NCBI GenBank assembly: GCA_041648955.1
Contig: JBAZOD010000003.1
Location: 1-33,802, forward strand
Reading direction: 5' to 3'
Length of the DNA stretch: 33,802 nucleotides
Source of the DNA: JBAZOD01 sp041648955
Lineage (GTDB): Bacteria > Patescibacteriota > Patescibacteriia > Patescibacteriales > JAQTRU01
In this document: piece by piece, positions 6,296 through 15,427 of the stretch
Layout of the letters: each line of letters opens with the position of its first letter
How positions within the stretch are numbered: the first letter of the stretch is position 1
Made by a program: the position numbers and the translations under genes
The notes under the pieces: model-generated
The model's database searches: none
What the model was told of the DNA's origin: nothing
Seen by the model: only the letters and a program-made list of their open reading frames with translations

Positions 6296-7644
6296 AAATT
6301 TTTCACAACCTCTTCTAAATTTTTAATTTTTATTAGCTTTATTTTTTTCTCCTTAGTCTCGCAATCAGGAATAATTACTTTTGAAAAACCTAATTTTTCC
6401 GCTTCAAGAAGCCGCTGTTCCAATCTGGAGATATTTCTGACTTCTCCGCCCAAACCAACTTCTCCCAAAACCAATGTTTTTCTATCAACAACTTGATTTA
6501 AAAGACTGGAAACAATAGCGAAACAAACAGCTAAATCCATACTGGGATCGTTTATCTTCAAACCGCCCACTACATTCAAAATAATATCCTGATTATTTAA
6601 ATTTATTTTTGCTCTCTTTGTTAAAACCGCAGCTAAAACCTGCAGACGATTTAAATCAAAGCCAGAAGCTTTTCGCTGAGGATAGCCAAAAATAGTTTTT
6701 GTTACTAAAGCCTGAATTTCCACTAAAAAAGGCCTGGTTCCCTCCATGATGCAGCTCAGAACTGAGCCAGGAATTTTCTGATCGCCAGCTTCAATAAAAA
6801 TCGCCGAGGGATTAGTAATTTCCTTAAAGCCGAAAGCAGTCATTTCAAAAATACCCAATTCATTTACTGAACCAAAGCGATTTTTTGTCGCTCGTAGAAT
6901 CCGATAATTAGTAGATGCTTCTGCTTCCAAATAAATAACCGTATCAACAATATGTTCTAATGATTTCGGACCAGCGACCTGACCGTCTTTGGTAATATGA
7001 CCGATTAAAATTACGGCGATATTTTTTTCTTTGGCCAGTTCTAAGAATTTAACAGCTGCCGCCCGAATTTGGTTTAATCCGCCCGCCTCAGCCGCAATAT
7101 CAAAAGAATAAACAGCCTGAATGGAATCGACTATAACCAAAATCGGCTTTATATTTTCAATAGCCGCGATTGATTTCTCCGCGTTGGTTTCACTGATGAA
7201 TTTAATCCCCTCCAAATCGCAATTCAATCTTTCCAGGCGCGATTTTATCTGAGAAGCGGATTCTTCTCCGCTAATATAGACTACTTCGCCAATTTTCTTT
7301 CGACTAATTGCATTAGCGGTCTGGGCAACGATAGTTGATTTCCCTATCCCCGGCTCGCCGGCCAAAAGAGTTAAAGATCCTGGCATAATTCCACCGCCCA
7401 ATACCCGATCCAGTTCAGAAATATCCGTTTTTATTCTTTCTAATTTCCCTGATTTTATTTTCGCTAAACTTATGATTTCAGCTGGGCTGGCGGCGGGAGT
7501 TTGCTTGGAATTAATTTCTTTTTCATCAAGAGTCTGCATTTGAAGAGTACCCCAGGATCCGCACTCTAAACAACGCCCACTCCATTTAGAGAATTGGGCG
7601 TCGCAATTTGAACAAACAAAAATATTTTTTATTTTACTCGGCAT
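6292..7644 (-). CDS. radA: DNA repair protein RadA (Sms)
   Basis: The 450-residue protein has the full RadA layout. A four-cysteine zinc motif (Cys11, Cys14, Cys25, Cys28) leads into a RecA-like ATPase with Walker A GEPGIGKST (96-104) and the RadA-specific KNRFG (254-258). A C-terminal Lon-like domain includes the GEVGLGGEVR segment. RadA promotes branch migration during recombinational repair and can assist natural transformation, which is of interest beside a DNA-transfer-like cluster. The start overlaps the end of the DsbA-like gene by 11 bases, and the stop overlaps the glycosylase start. Confidence 0.97.
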   Translation of the reverse strand: MPSKIKNIFVCSNCDAQFSKWSGRCLECGSWGTLQMQTLDEKEINSKQTPAASPAEIISLAKIKSGKLERIKTDISELDRVLGGGIMPGSLTLLAGEPGIGKSTIVAQTANAISRKKIGEVVYISGEESASQIKSRLERLNCDLEGIKFISETNAEKSIAAIENIKPILVIVDSIQAVYSFDIAAEAGGLNQIRAAAVKFLELAKEKNIAVILIGHITKDGQVAGPKSLEHIVDTVIYLEAEASTNYRILRATKNRFGSVNELGIFEMTAFGFKEITNPSAIFIEAGDQKIPGSVLSCIMEGTRPFLVEIQALVTKTIFGYPQRKASGFDLNRLQVLAAVLTKRAKINLNNQDIILNVVGGLKINDPSMDLAVCFAIVSSLLNQVVDRKTLVLGEVGLGGEVRNISRLEQRLLEAEKLGFSKVIIPDCETKEKKIKLIKIKNLEEVVKNL

Positions 7645-8410
7645 ATGGAGTTTTATTTAACTCAGATTCTATTATTTTCTCTAAATCCATCATCTCGGTT
7701 TCTCCCATAATCTCCTGATTATTAATAAAAATAAATGGAACCCCCTTAATATCAAGAGCTCTGGCTTCTATAATATTATCTTTTACCAGTTTATAAATTT
7801 CGGCATCTTGCAAACAATCTGAAAACGAACTCTTCCTTAGACCAAGTTTTTCGGCTAAAGAAACAGCCAAATCTTGGCTAAAATTATTTTCATTGTCATA
7901 GATAGAATCTTGATAAGACCAAAATTTGCCCTGCTCTTCGGCGCAGCGGCCGGCAACAGCGGCTAAATAGGATTTTGAATCTGAATTGCTTTCTGGATAA
8001 TCCTTCCAAACTAAACGCACTTTATCCCTATATTTTTCCAATAATTTTTTCAGAGATAGCTCTTGCTGCTGGCAATAATGGCATTCATAATCGGCAAAAT
8101 AAGTTATAGTAACAGGCGCCTTAGCCGATCCAAGACTGGGGTCGATTTCATTCATGATTGGTCCTTTAAGAACCGCTTCCAAATTAGGATTTTTAGTTAT
8201 AAAAGGATCACCGGTTTTTTGCCAGCCAATTGAATGCCTATTGCCTGCTGAAAAATTAATTTGAGAATATTTAAGGCTTAAAGACGAAAGAAAAAAAAAT
8301 AATAAAATAAAACTTCCCAAAGAAATGGCGACGAAAACTTTTGTTGAAAATTTTTTATTTTTTAATATTTTCATGGTTTTAAAAAACTGCAAATTTATTT
8401 TTCCTGCCAT
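7634..8410 (-). CDS. Membrane-anchored DsbA-like thiol oxidoreductase
   Basis: The 258-residue protein has an N-terminal membrane segment (about 24-45), then a thioredoxin-fold DsbA-family domain. CHYC (Cys110-Cys113) lies after FADYE, and the cis-proline stands in GVPFIF (223-228). Two more cysteines (Cys156, Cys199) occur in the helical insertion. The catalytic domain should lie outside the membrane, where such proteins form or shuffle disulfides. Its place directly after T4SS-like genes, in the same strand run as a protein with about 115 cysteines, suggests that protein or other surface proteins as substrates. The longest start overlaps the upstream gene by 16 bases. A second ATG at 8374 (Met13) leaves a 20-base gap like most neighbours and a cleaner membrane anchor, so it may be the true start. 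Confidence 0.9.
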   Translation of the reverse strand: MAGKINLQFFKTMKILKNKKFSTKVFVAISLGSFILLFFFLSSLSLKYSQINFSAGNRHSIGWQKTGDPFITKNPNLEAVLKGPIMNEIDPSLGSAKAPVTITYFADYECHYCQQQELSLKKLLEKYRDKVRLVWKDYPESNSDSKSYLAAVAGRCAEEQGKFWSYQDSIYDNENNFSQDLAVSLAEKLGLRKSSFSDCLQDAEIYKLVKDNIIEARALDIKGVPFIFINNQEIMGETEMMDLEKIIESELNKTPYAE

Positions 8411-9015
8411 TCTGCTTTATTGACTTTCCAGGAACCGCCCTCCTGGATGAAGGAAATTAAAATATCCTGATAAGAAATAGAGGCATTGCCAATTTCGCCG
8501 GTACTTTCCCGACGCTGGGTTTTCACTAAAATGTCGGCTTGGCCAGCATCATCGTCATATTTCTGAATTTCTGCCAAAATCGCTTTTGTGGTTATTCCAT
8601 AATAGATAGCACTATATTCTTTTTTAGATGTTGCTTCTTCTACAAAATTATCCGCCCAAATCTGCATGCTTTTTGTCATAAAAATTTTTAAATCAAGCAC
8701 ATTGCTATAGCCAGAATGATTAGAGTAGCTTCCAAAGCGTTCAGCAAAAGAAAAAGCAATTCTTTTTAAACTTTCCGCGCCGATTTCATTGGCCGACACC
8801 CCTGTTTGAACAGGTTCTTGAATATTGTTCTCTACAACAGGCGTAGTTACTACCTCTTCCACATTTTCTGCTTCTTGTTGGACAATATCATCTTTATTGT
8901 TCCCAAAAAATATATTACCGCCGGTAAAATCATAGAAAAAAACCATATAAAAAATTCCGCCTAAAAGCGCTAAAGCCGCGATTCCTGCTAAAAATTTTAA
9001 AAAGATATTTGACAT
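8395..9015 (-). CDS. Single-pass membrane protein of the T4SS-like cluster, possibly VirB8-like
   Basis: The 206-residue protein has one N-terminal membrane helix (about 8-28), a Glu/Val/Thr-rich linker to about residue 80, and a C-terminal domain of about 125 residues ending in EGGSWKVNKAEWQEK. A short cytoplasmic N-terminus, one helix and an extracytoplasmic alpha/beta domain with a C-terminal W-x-V strand is the layout of NTF2-fold proteins such as VirB8 and TcpC. The likeness is structural and inferred, because I see no diagnostic motif. It sits 19 bases after the VirB4 ATPase gene, which favours a role as an inner scaffold of the secretion machine. Confidence 0.75.
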   Translation of the reverse strand: MSNIFLKFLAGIAALALLGGIFYMVFFYDFTGGNIFFGNNKDDIVQQEAENVEEVVTTPVVENNIQEPVQTGVSANEIGAESLKRIAFSFAERFGSYSNHSGYSNVLDLKIFMTKSMQIWADNFVEEATSKKEYSAIYYGITTKAILAEIQKYDDDAGQADILVKTQRRESTGEIGNASISYQDILISFIQEGGSWKVNKAEWQEK

Positions 9016-9034
9016 AATAAACTAAATACGAAAA

Positions 9035-10945
9035 TTAAATTTTCATATCTTCCGCGCTGGTCTTGCCGGCTTCTTCGCCGCTTTCCCCTTCTTCTTGGCT
9101 TGCCTCGAATTCTTTTTTCGCCTCTTCAATTTCCAATAGCTGCCTCGGATCAGAAGTAATAAGCTGATCTTCCGCATAAGATGCAACAATTTTTATAGCG
9201 GCATGTTTTCTGCCGGCAAAAAATATTCCCTCCCCCACTCCGCCTTCTAAAAGCAAAAACTTCTCTCCCTCTGTCAGAGCAAAAGTTTTTTGGATCAGAT
9301 CAATAGCTGCCGGAGATTGTTTCAAAAGAAGTTGCAAAGAAGAATTTGTTACAATCGCCTGCCCATAGGGAGATGTCAAAAAATCGTTAACATCCTGAGT
9401 AATTGTGGTCACTCCTAAATAATATTTTCGACAACGCTTAACTAAAGCAAAAATAAATTTGGCGCTATCTTCATGTTGCATTAGCCACCAAGCTTCATCA
9501 ATCACTAAAACTCTTTTTTTGCTTTCCGATCTGACGATATTCCAAATATAATTAACTATCGTATAAATAGTCATCGGTCTTAATTCGTCCTCCAAATCCC
9601 GCACAGAGAAACAAACTAATTGGTTATTCATTTCTACGTTCGTCAAATTATTAAGAAGTCCAGCAAAAGTTCCTTCCGTATACTTGCGAAGACGAAGAGC
9701 TAAATCAGCGCCGCCCTCCATGCCATCCAAAATTTCCTGAAAATCCTGCATAATCGGCGGTTCTATATGAGAAAGATCGGATTCTGGCGTAATATCTTTT
9801 TTAGCGTAGGTTTCCAAAAGCGCCCGGTCAATAATAGAATCTTCTTCATGATTAAGCCCCCCCAACATCAATCTCACCAATCCTTTAATAGTAATAACTG
9901 CGCTTCTAATAATATCTTCAGGCTTGGAATCACCGCCAATGCCCCGAGGCAGATCAAAAGGATTTATTTTGTTTTCGCTAGACAAGGAAATATTGATGTA
10001 AGTGCCGCCAACGGCGTCTGACAAATGTTTGTATTCATATTCCGGATCGATAATTATAACATCGGTTCCTAACATCAAAGAACGCAAAACTTCAAGTTTA
10101 ATAGCATAGCTCTTGCCAGCTCCAGAGGTGGCGAAAACCACCGTATTAGCATTCTGCAGACTAAAACGATCGAATAAAATCAAACTGTTATTATGCCTAT
10201 TGATGCCGTAAAGAATTCCGTTATCAGAAGTTAATTCGGAAGAAATAAAAGGGAAAGATGAAGCGACCGGAGATGAATTCATATTAAAGGTAATATATAA
10301 TTCGTCATTTGCTAAGGGCAGAGTGGAATTAAATCCCTGCTCGGCTTGATAGAAAACTTTTTTGGAATAAACCAGCCGCGAACCGAATATATTTTCTATT
10401 CTATCCGAAAGCTGGCTTAGCTCTTCCTTGGAATCGGTGTAAATTGTCACATACAAAGAAAATTGAAAAAATTTTTCTACTCCCTGTGTTAAAGCATCGC
10501 GAAGAGCTTCAATATCCCTCAAAGCGGTTTCCCGTAAAGGATCGCGAGCTGCGCCCTTCTCTGCATCAGAGACAATTTGCGCTTCCAGGGAACCAACTTT
10601 ATTCTTTAACTGTTTTAAAATTAAAGAGCTTTCAACAGGATAGAAAAACATTGAAACATCAAAAGTGGAATTTAAATTGATTATCGGCGCAAACCAGCCA
10701 ACCGTAATATAACGCGGATAGCTAATAACAAAAATTGTTCTTACATATTTTTCTCCAAGCCTAAGATAATCCGGCGTTATTTCCATGCTCGCCGGAGCAA
10801 TTAAATCATTTATAGACAAAACGCCTCGTCGAAAAGCCTTCTCTTCTTCTATAACTTCTTTGGCAACCTGCGGATTATTCTCAATTACCGGGATTCTTTC
10901 CTGATCTTGCGGATTGTTCAATTCTTTTTCATTAAAATTTTGCAT
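9035..10945 (-). CDS. virB4: VirB4-family conjugation/secretion ATPase
   Basis: The 636-residue protein has an N-terminal CagE/TrbE-like domain (about 40-240) and a RecA-like ATPase. Walker A TSGAGKS lies at 273-279, Walker B VLVIDEAWWLM near 483, and a TQD motif follows in the TTITQDVNDF segment. The C-terminal 40 residues are Glu-rich. VirB4 ATPases power substrate transfer and pilus assembly in type IV secretion systems from the cytoplasmic face of the membrane. It follows the TraC-like protein gene by 17 bases and PrgI lies just before that, an arrangement characteristic of Gram-positive-type systems. No VirB11 or VirD4 gene is present in the window. VirB4 membership is clear, and the transported substrate is unknown. 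Confidence 0.95.
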   Translation of the reverse strand: MQNFNEKELNNPQDQERIPVIENNPQVAKEVIEEEKAFRRGVLSINDLIAPASMEITPDYLRLGEKYVRTIFVISYPRYITVGWFAPIINLNSTFDVSMFFYPVESSLILKQLKNKVGSLEAQIVSDAEKGAARDPLRETALRDIEALRDALTQGVEKFFQFSLYVTIYTDSKEELSQLSDRIENIFGSRLVYSKKVFYQAEQGFNSTLPLANDELYITFNMNSSPVASSFPFISSELTSDNGILYGINRHNNSLILFDRFSLQNANTVVFATSGAGKSYAIKLEVLRSLMLGTDVIIIDPEYEYKHLSDAVGGTYINISLSSENKINPFDLPRGIGGDSKPEDIIRSAVITIKGLVRLMLGGLNHEEDSIIDRALLETYAKKDITPESDLSHIEPPIMQDFQEILDGMEGGADLALRLRKYTEGTFAGLLNNLTNVEMNNQLVCFSVRDLEDELRPMTIYTIVNYIWNIVRSESKKRVLVIDEAWWLMQHEDSAKFIFALVKRCRKYYLGVTTITQDVNDFLTSPYGQAIVTNSSLQLLLKQSPAAIDLIQKTFALTEGEKFLLLEGGVGEGIFFAGRKHAAIKIVASYAEDQLITSDPRQLLEIEEAKKEFEASQEEGESGEEAGKTSAEDMKI

Positions 10946-10962
10946 ATTTTATCTTTTTTATT

Positions 10963-11643
10963 TTATGACTCTGTTACCCGCAAATCTTTCATTTCTGTTA
11001 ATCTCTGATTTTTTGACGTTCTGGGATTATAAGTAGTATAAAATAATTCTATTAAACTCTGCGTATCTAATTGGACGGCGTTCAATCCCATAGACCCCAG
11101 TCCAGCTATAACATTTTCAACTCGACGATTGAGCTCTGTGCGATATTTTAAAAATCTTTCTTCTTTCATTGTAATAAGAGTGGCTGGCCGCAAAACTTCC
11201 CAAAGAGAAGAAAAAAAACTCTTTTTCTTATCAGAAACAGGATTATAAGAAATTGTCAGATAAAAACGTTTATTCATAATCTTCGCCATGGAAACTAGCT
11301 CTTCAATATATTGAATATATTCCGTAGTCTGAATTTTTAATAACTCGTTAGTCTGTTCTTTCTCTTTTTGCTTCAACTGGACTAAATAATTATTTATATC
11401 CAGCTCTCGCGATTGAATTACTATTTGAATAGGAAAATCAATATTATTTAAAAAACCAACATAAGAAGAAATAATGGCCTCTTGCTCTTCTTCACTTTTC
11501 AGGGCAAAATTAACGCTGGAGATAAGCAAAACTGACCGCAAGGTACCGTCTTTCATAATCACTGTATCTTCTTTTATCTCTCCAATATCCAAAAAACTCT
11601 GAACAGCGGAAAATTTATTTTTTGATGCTTTATTTTTGGCCAT
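10963..11643 (-). CDS. TraC-like domain protein of the T4SS-like cluster
   Basis: The 226-residue soluble protein begins with a Lys-rich stretch and then DIGEIKEDTVIMKDGTLR, a pattern found in TraC/VirB4 N-terminal domains. An alpha-helical Glu/Lys-rich middle and a segment around FYLTISYNPVSDKK follow. No Walker motif is present, so it is not itself an ATPase. Standing between PrgI and VirB4, it probably partners the ATPase. It is not simply the detached N-terminus of VirB4, because the VirB4 protein here keeps its own N-terminal domain. The gap to the PrgI gene is only 4 bases and to VirB4 17 bases. Confidence 0.85.
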   Translation of the reverse strand: MAKNKASKNKFSAVQSFLDIGEIKEDTVIMKDGTLRSVLLISSVNFALKSEEEQEAIISSYVGFLNNIDFPIQIVIQSRELDINNYLVQLKQKEKEQTNELLKIQTTEYIQYIEELVSMAKIMNKRFYLTISYNPVSDKKKSFFSSLWEVLRPATLITMKEERFLKYRTELNRRVENVIAGLGSMGLNAVQLDTQSLIELFYTTYNPRTSKNQRLTEMKDLRVTES

Positions 11644-11647
11644 AGTT

Positions 11648-12112
11648 TTATTTATTGATAGCGGTCAAATTTATATCTTTATCCTTTTCTCCCCCGTATT
11701 CCCCCTTAGTATCAACTATCAGAGAAAGCTCCGTTAAGCGCGATAGCGACGGCTGATTTTTTTCTTCCAAAGCGGGGACTTTTTTTATTATTTCTTTTTC
11801 ATTTACCGCATAACTATCTCCATATTGCTTATTGCCGTTAGTCCATACCCTAATTTTGGGGCGTTTTAGGGTTTGAATTATATTTAAAATAAAAAGGTGG
11901 AACGGACGGCCATTTATTTTTGCGAATGAAAAAACTGCGCTTAACCCGAATATAATAACCGTAACTGTAACAAATAAAGAAAAATCGAATAATTTATAGC
12001 TGATGGCTATTAAAAGAAATCCGGACAACATTATAATAAATTGCCGAACGGTTATCGGTCCGATTATTTTGTCTTCAACATCAATAAATTGTGGAATAGT
12101 AAATTGTTGCAC
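11648..12112 (-). CDS. prgI: PrgI family protein (VirB3-like)
   Basis: The 154-residue protein starts with GTG (MQQFTIPQFIDVEDKI). It has the PrgI hallmark of a short N-terminal strand region, two closely spaced membrane helices (about 22-40 and 44-63) and a conserved INGRPFH segment. The tail after residue 90 is polar. PrgI/TcpE-like proteins are the VirB3 equivalents of Gram-positive-type conjugation machines and sit in the membrane with VirB4. The gene lies directly before the TraC-like and VirB4 genes. Confidence 0.92.
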   Translation of the reverse strand: MQQFTIPQFIDVEDKIIGPITVRQFIIMLSGFLLIAISYKLFDFSLFVTVTVIIFGLSAVFSFAKINGRPFHLFILNIIQTLKRPKIRVWTNGNKQYGDSYAVNEKEIIKKVPALEEKNQPSLSRLTELSLIVDTKGEYGGEKDKDINLTAINK

Positions 12113-12134
12113 AGCTTTTAATGATTAACTAAAA

Positions 12135-13595
12135 TTAAAATCTTAATTCTTTATTCAAATCCATAATCGATTTTAGTTCATCTAGCGTTAAATAATCTTC
12201 TCCGCTGTTCTTTTTTTCTTCTATTATAACATCAATTGGCTTATTTTCACTAATACTTTTTTGGCCGATAGCCAAATAAAGGCGATTTATCGGACTTTGG
12301 CGCCAAGCGCTTATTGCCTCTGCTCTTTTGCTGTATTTTTCTTCCTCCAACAAATTAATTTTCTCTTTTATTTTCATAACCTGCTTTAAGGGATCAGGCG
12401 CAAGTCTTCGAAAATTGACTAGGTCCATATAGCGCAATTCATCAATTGAACTCATGATTTTTGGCGGAACGTATTTCACATCTTCCATCTTTTTTTTGCC
12501 AGTCGCTTCACTCGGCCTCCGGAAAGACATCTTCCCTCCTGCGCTTCGCTTAATTTCAAATCTCTCCATGGGCATCATGCTCGGTTTTTTGACAGCCGGT
12601 TTTGTTTTTGGTTTTTCCACTTCAATTTTTTTCAGAGGTTGATTTTTTGATTGGCTAGCCGGAGAAAAAATACTGGGAGGCGGTGGAGCTAATTCATGCG
12701 AAATATCTAATTTTTCCGCCGGCTTCATGGTAGAAATTTCTTCGGAAAAACCAATTTTCTTTTCTGATTTTTTAGCTATGGCGGAAGAAAAATCATAATC
12801 AACATCGCGTACTCCGATATTTTTTAAATCAGAAACATTTTTATCTCCGGTTTTTTTCGCAATTTCATCTTCTGGCAATCTTATTTTTAATGGCGCCTTT
12901 CCGGAAATATCTTCTCCGCCTTTCACGCCGTCTGTTATTTCCATTACCTTGTCAACCGAATCACTGTCAAAGCCCAAACCTCCGCCGGCAAATGGCTTTT
13001 TTAAAGTTTGTTTAGTTTCTATTCTGTCTCTAACGCCGCGAAGATAAACTCTTAAAATACTCCTAAATCTATCTTGCAGTTCTTGGCTGCCGAAATTTAT
13101 TTGTGCTAAAGACATAATGCTATCAAGCTTGCCTTCTATGCCATCGCCTACTATCTTTCCTTTTGCGCTCTCGCCGATTTTTCTAGTCAATTCTCTTATC
13201 TCTTCTTCATCTTCAGAAGAAAAGAAAAAATTCGCTCCCTCAACTGCGGGAGCCTCATCCTGTTTAACTACTGCCGGTTTTTCTGTTGCTAAAATTTTTG
13301 GATAATCTTCCGTTGTCTCTATCCCTAAATAATCAACTACATCTTTAAAAACTTTAGATTTTAAAGCTTCAATAATTTTAACCGTTTTAGCCGCATCAAA
13401 ATTTTCTTCTTCCAAAAAATATTTATTTAAGCCGGCAATCGTTATTTCCTTAGCCATTACTTTCATTACTACGGATGCTAAAGTAATACCATATTCCTTT
13501 TCTAAATCATTAATAGCCGCCATTACGGCCGGAGAAGAAACCTTATCCCGCAAATCTTTTGGCAATTTATTGAATTTTTGCAAATAATCAAACAT
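12135..13595 (-). CDS. Large cytoplasmic protein of the T4SS-like cluster, unknown function
   Basis: The 486-residue protein has no membrane segment. An N-terminal helical domain (about 1-110) is followed by an acidic stretch (SSEDEEE) and a second helical region to about 210. A long Pro/Lys/Glu-rich low-complexity section covers about 230-370, including APPPPSIFSP. A C-terminal helical domain (about 380-486) contains DELRYMDLVNFRRLAPDP and a final EF-hand-sized helix pair. I do not recognise a family. Its extended-minus-10 promoter and position 22 bases before PrgI suggest it opens the VirB3/VirB4 transcript and may be a cytoplasmic scaffold or regulator for it. The Pro-rich linker suggests a flexible multi-partner protein. 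Confidence 0.8.
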   Translation of the reverse strand: MFDYLQKFNKLPKDLRDKVSSPAVMAAINDLEKEYGITLASVVMKVMAKEITIAGLNKYFLEEENFDAAKTVKIIEALKSKVFKDVVDYLGIETTEDYPKILATEKPAVVKQDEAPAVEGANFFFSSEDEEEIRELTRKIGESAKGKIVGDGIEGKLDSIMSLAQINFGSQELQDRFRSILRVYLRGVRDRIETKQTLKKPFAGGGLGFDSDSVDKVMEITDGVKGGEDISGKAPLKIRLPEDEIAKKTGDKNVSDLKNIGVRDVDYDFSSAIAKKSEKKIGFSEEISTMKPAEKLDISHELAPPPPSIFSPASQSKNQPLKKIEVEKPKTKPAVKKPSMMPMERFEIKRSAGGKMSFRRPSEATGKKKMEDVKYVPPKIMSSIDELRYMDLVNFRRLAPDPLKQVMKIKEKINLLEEEKYSKRAEAISAWRQSPINRLYLAIGQKSISENKPIDVIIEEKKNSGEDYLTLDELKSIMDLNKELRF

Positions 13596-13623
13596 TCTTT
13601 TGTTTTTAAGTCTATCTATGATT

Positions 13624-13632
13624 ATTTTAACA
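13624..13632 (-). promoter_or_regulatory. Extended -10 promoter ahead of the PrgI/VirB4 block
   Basis: On the minus strand the sequence is TGTTAAAAT, 28 bases before the ATG at 13595. The predicted start is near 13617. There is no clear -35. Confidence 0.5.
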
Positions 13633-13661
13633 CGCTTTTGTTATTTTCCCTAAACAAAAAA

Positions 13662-14051
13662 TTATTTCTGCGCCATTTTTGAAGATTTATAAATTTTTTC
13701 TTTATAGGGTTTTAACCTGATTATCCTTCCTAAAAAATATTTTCGCAAAGCCGGCTCATCAACCTGCTGATCATATCCCAAACAAATTATGTCCGGCTGG
13801 TATTTTTTTACTACCGCAAATTTATCACGCAATTGTCCCAGCTCAACCTTTTCAGCGCAACCACTTCGTTTTACCGCCAATCTTCTAGCAATTTCATTTT
13901 GCTGGGGGCGCCTACCTTTCACTTTTAAAACTGTTTTATCGCGGGCAATTATAACAATCAGCTGATCGCCATACTTTCTCGCCTGTTTTAAATATGAAAG
14001 ATGCCCCGGATGAAAGCGGTCAAAAACACCAAAACACATTACTGTTTTCAT
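13662..14051 (-). CDS. Small cytidylyltransferase-family nucleotidyltransferase
   Basis: The 129-residue single-domain protein starts with MKTVMCFGVFDRFHPGH. The HxGH nucleotide-binding motif is His14-Pro-Gly-His17, and IIARDKTVLKVKGR and YDQQVDEPALRKYF segments follow. These features place it in the TagD/RibL-type family, which transfers AMP or CMP to a phosphorylated substrate. The usual C-terminal SSTKI motif is represented only by a weaker YKSSK. FAD synthetase of the archaeal RibL type or glycerol-3-phosphate cytidylyltransferase are both possible. It follows metK by 20 bases. The link to the methyl cycle, if any, is unclear. Confidence 0.88.
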   Translation of the reverse strand: MKTVMCFGVFDRFHPGHLSYLKQARKYGDQLIVIIARDKTVLKVKGRRPQQNEIARRLAVKRSGCAEKVELGQLRDKFAVVKKYQPDIICLGYDQQVDEPALRKYFLGRIIRLKPYKEKIYKSSKMAQK

Positions 14052-14071
14052 AAAATTGCTACTCTAGTATT

Positions 14072-15241
14072 CTATAGCCCCGCTTCTTGCTTTAATAACT
14101 CTGCTTTATCAGTTTTTTCCCAAGTAAAATCCGCATCTTCTGCCCCAAAATGCCCATAAGCAGCGGTCTTTCTATAAATCGGCCGTTTTAAATCAAGGCT
14201 TTCTATTATTCCTTTTGGTCGAAAATCAAAATTCTTTTTTACCAATTCCAAAATCTTTTCTTCTTCTACTTTGTTGGTGCCAAAAGTATCAATATAAATA
14301 CCAACCGGCTCAGCAACGCCAATAGCATAAGCTACTTGCACTTGGCACCTATCTGCCAATCCGGCCGCAACTACATTTTTAGCAACATATCGCGCCATAT
14401 AAGCGCCGCTGCGATCCACTTTTGTAACATCTTTTCCGGAAAAACATCCTCCGCCATGCGCTACTGCTCCTCCATAAGTATCCACTATTATTTTTCTCCC
14501 TGTTAAACCGGTATCAGCCGGCGGTCCGCCGAAGACAAATTTTCCGGTCGAATTGATGAAAAATTTTGTTTTCTCATCTATTAAATTTCCTAAAATCGGC
14601 TCTATCACATCTTTTTTTATATCAGCTCTTAATTGTTCCATCTCGACTTTATCGCTATGATGAGCAGCGATAACTACTGTTTCTACTCTCATTGCTTTTC
14701 CGTTTTCGTATTCAACCGTCACTTGGCTTTTGCCATCCGGACGCAAATAAGGCAAGGTTCCTTCTTTTCTTACTTTTGCCAACTGTCTTGTAAGTTTGTG
14801 AGCCAAAACTATCGGTAATGGCATCAATTCTTTTGTTTCGTTTATGGCGTAGCCGATCATTAAGCCCTGATCGCCCGCTCCTTGTTCTTTATGCTCGCCT
14901 GCTCCCTCATCAACCCCTTGGGCAATGTCAGGACTTTGTTCATGAATTGAAGACAAGATTCCTACGTCGTCGCAACAAAAACCGTATTCCTGTTTGTCAT
15001 AACCAATATCTCGCAAAACTTTTCTTACCACCTTATCAATATTTATATAACCCTTAGTGGTAACTTCCCCGCCGACAATGACCAAGCCGGTAGTGCAAAA
15101 AGATTCTACTGCCGAACGGCAGTCTGGATCCTGTTTTAGCATTTCATCATAAATGCCATCGCTAATCTGGTCGCAAACTTTATCCGGATGTCCCTCTGTA
15201 ACGGACTCCGAGGTTACAAGCCTAATATTTTTTTCTAACAT
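14072..15241 (-). CDS. metK: S-adenosylmethionine synthetase
   Basis: The 389-residue protein is the normal MetK length and carries its motifs: GHPDKVCDQISDG (His18, Asp20) near the start, GEVTTKGYINI, GAGDQGLMIGYA, and GGGCFSGKDVTKVDRSGAY for triphosphate and metal binding. The enzyme makes SAM from methionine and ATP. The gene lies downstream of ahcY and a PfkB kinase, forming a methyl-cycle cassette. The 186-base gap upstream holds a possible promoter and a structured leader. Confidence 0.98.
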   Translation of the reverse strand: MLEKNIRLVTSESVTEGHPDKVCDQISDGIYDEMLKQDPDCRSAVESFCTTGLVIVGGEVTTKGYINIDKVVRKVLRDIGYDKQEYGFCCDDVGILSSIHEQSPDIAQGVDEGAGEHKEQGAGDQGLMIGYAINETKELMPLPIVLAHKLTRQLAKVRKEGTLPYLRPDGKSQVTVEYENGKAMRVETVVIAAHHSDKVEMEQLRADIKKDVIEPILGNLIDEKTKFFINSTGKFVFGGPPADTGLTGRKIIVDTYGGAVAHGGGCFSGKDVTKVDRSGAYMARYVAKNVVAAGLADRCQVQVAYAIGVAEPVGIYIDTFGTNKVEEEKILELVKKNFDFRPKGIIESLDLKRPIYRKTAAYGHFGAEDADFTWEKTDKAELLKQEAGL

Positions 15242-15289
15242 AACCCTTTGTTCGACAAGATAATTTTCATTTTACGCTTTACCGTTCTA

Positions 15290-15366
15290 CCCGCCCTCCA
15301 GCGAGACGAGAAACTGCTAATTTCCCGCAAAGCTTAATAAGAGAAATATTTAAGCCCGAAAACAGT
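15290..15366 (-). promoter_or_regulatory. Structured leader upstream of metK
   Basis: On the minus strand, ACTG (15366-15363) can pair with CAGT (15316-15313). Inside it, GGGCTTAA (15357-15350) pairs with TTAAGCTT (15337-15330, two G-T pairs). A second hairpin, CTCGCT-ggag-GGCGGG, lies at 15305-15290. The structures fall between a possible promoter and the start codon. The SAM-I, SAM-II, SMK and SAH riboswitch signatures I know are absent, so this is only a candidate regulatory RNA. Confidence 0.35.
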
Positions 15367-15368
15367 AA

Positions 15369-15395
15369 AAAATAAAATTTAATTTAACTTGTCAA
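15369..15395 (-). promoter_or_regulatory. Possible metK promoter
   Basis: A perfect TTGACA (15395-15390) is followed after 15 bases by TATTTT (15374-15369). The spacing is short and the -10 imperfect, so support is moderate. The remaining gap sequence, next to the ahcY stop, is plain AT-rich DNA with a TATAAT at 15405-15400. Confidence 0.35.
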
Positions 15396-15427
15396 ATTAA
15401 TTATAAAAATTTATTAACTACACTTAA

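Noticed and set aside
10945..10963. Frameshift splitting one VirB4 gene into two
   Set aside because: The downstream protein has its own start and complete N-terminal domain, and the upstream one is a distinct TraC-like protein.
15242..15427. Known SAM-I, SAM-II, SMK or SAH riboswitch before metK
   Set aside because: The conserved cores I know were not found. Only generic stems are present, so it is listed as a candidate leader without a class.
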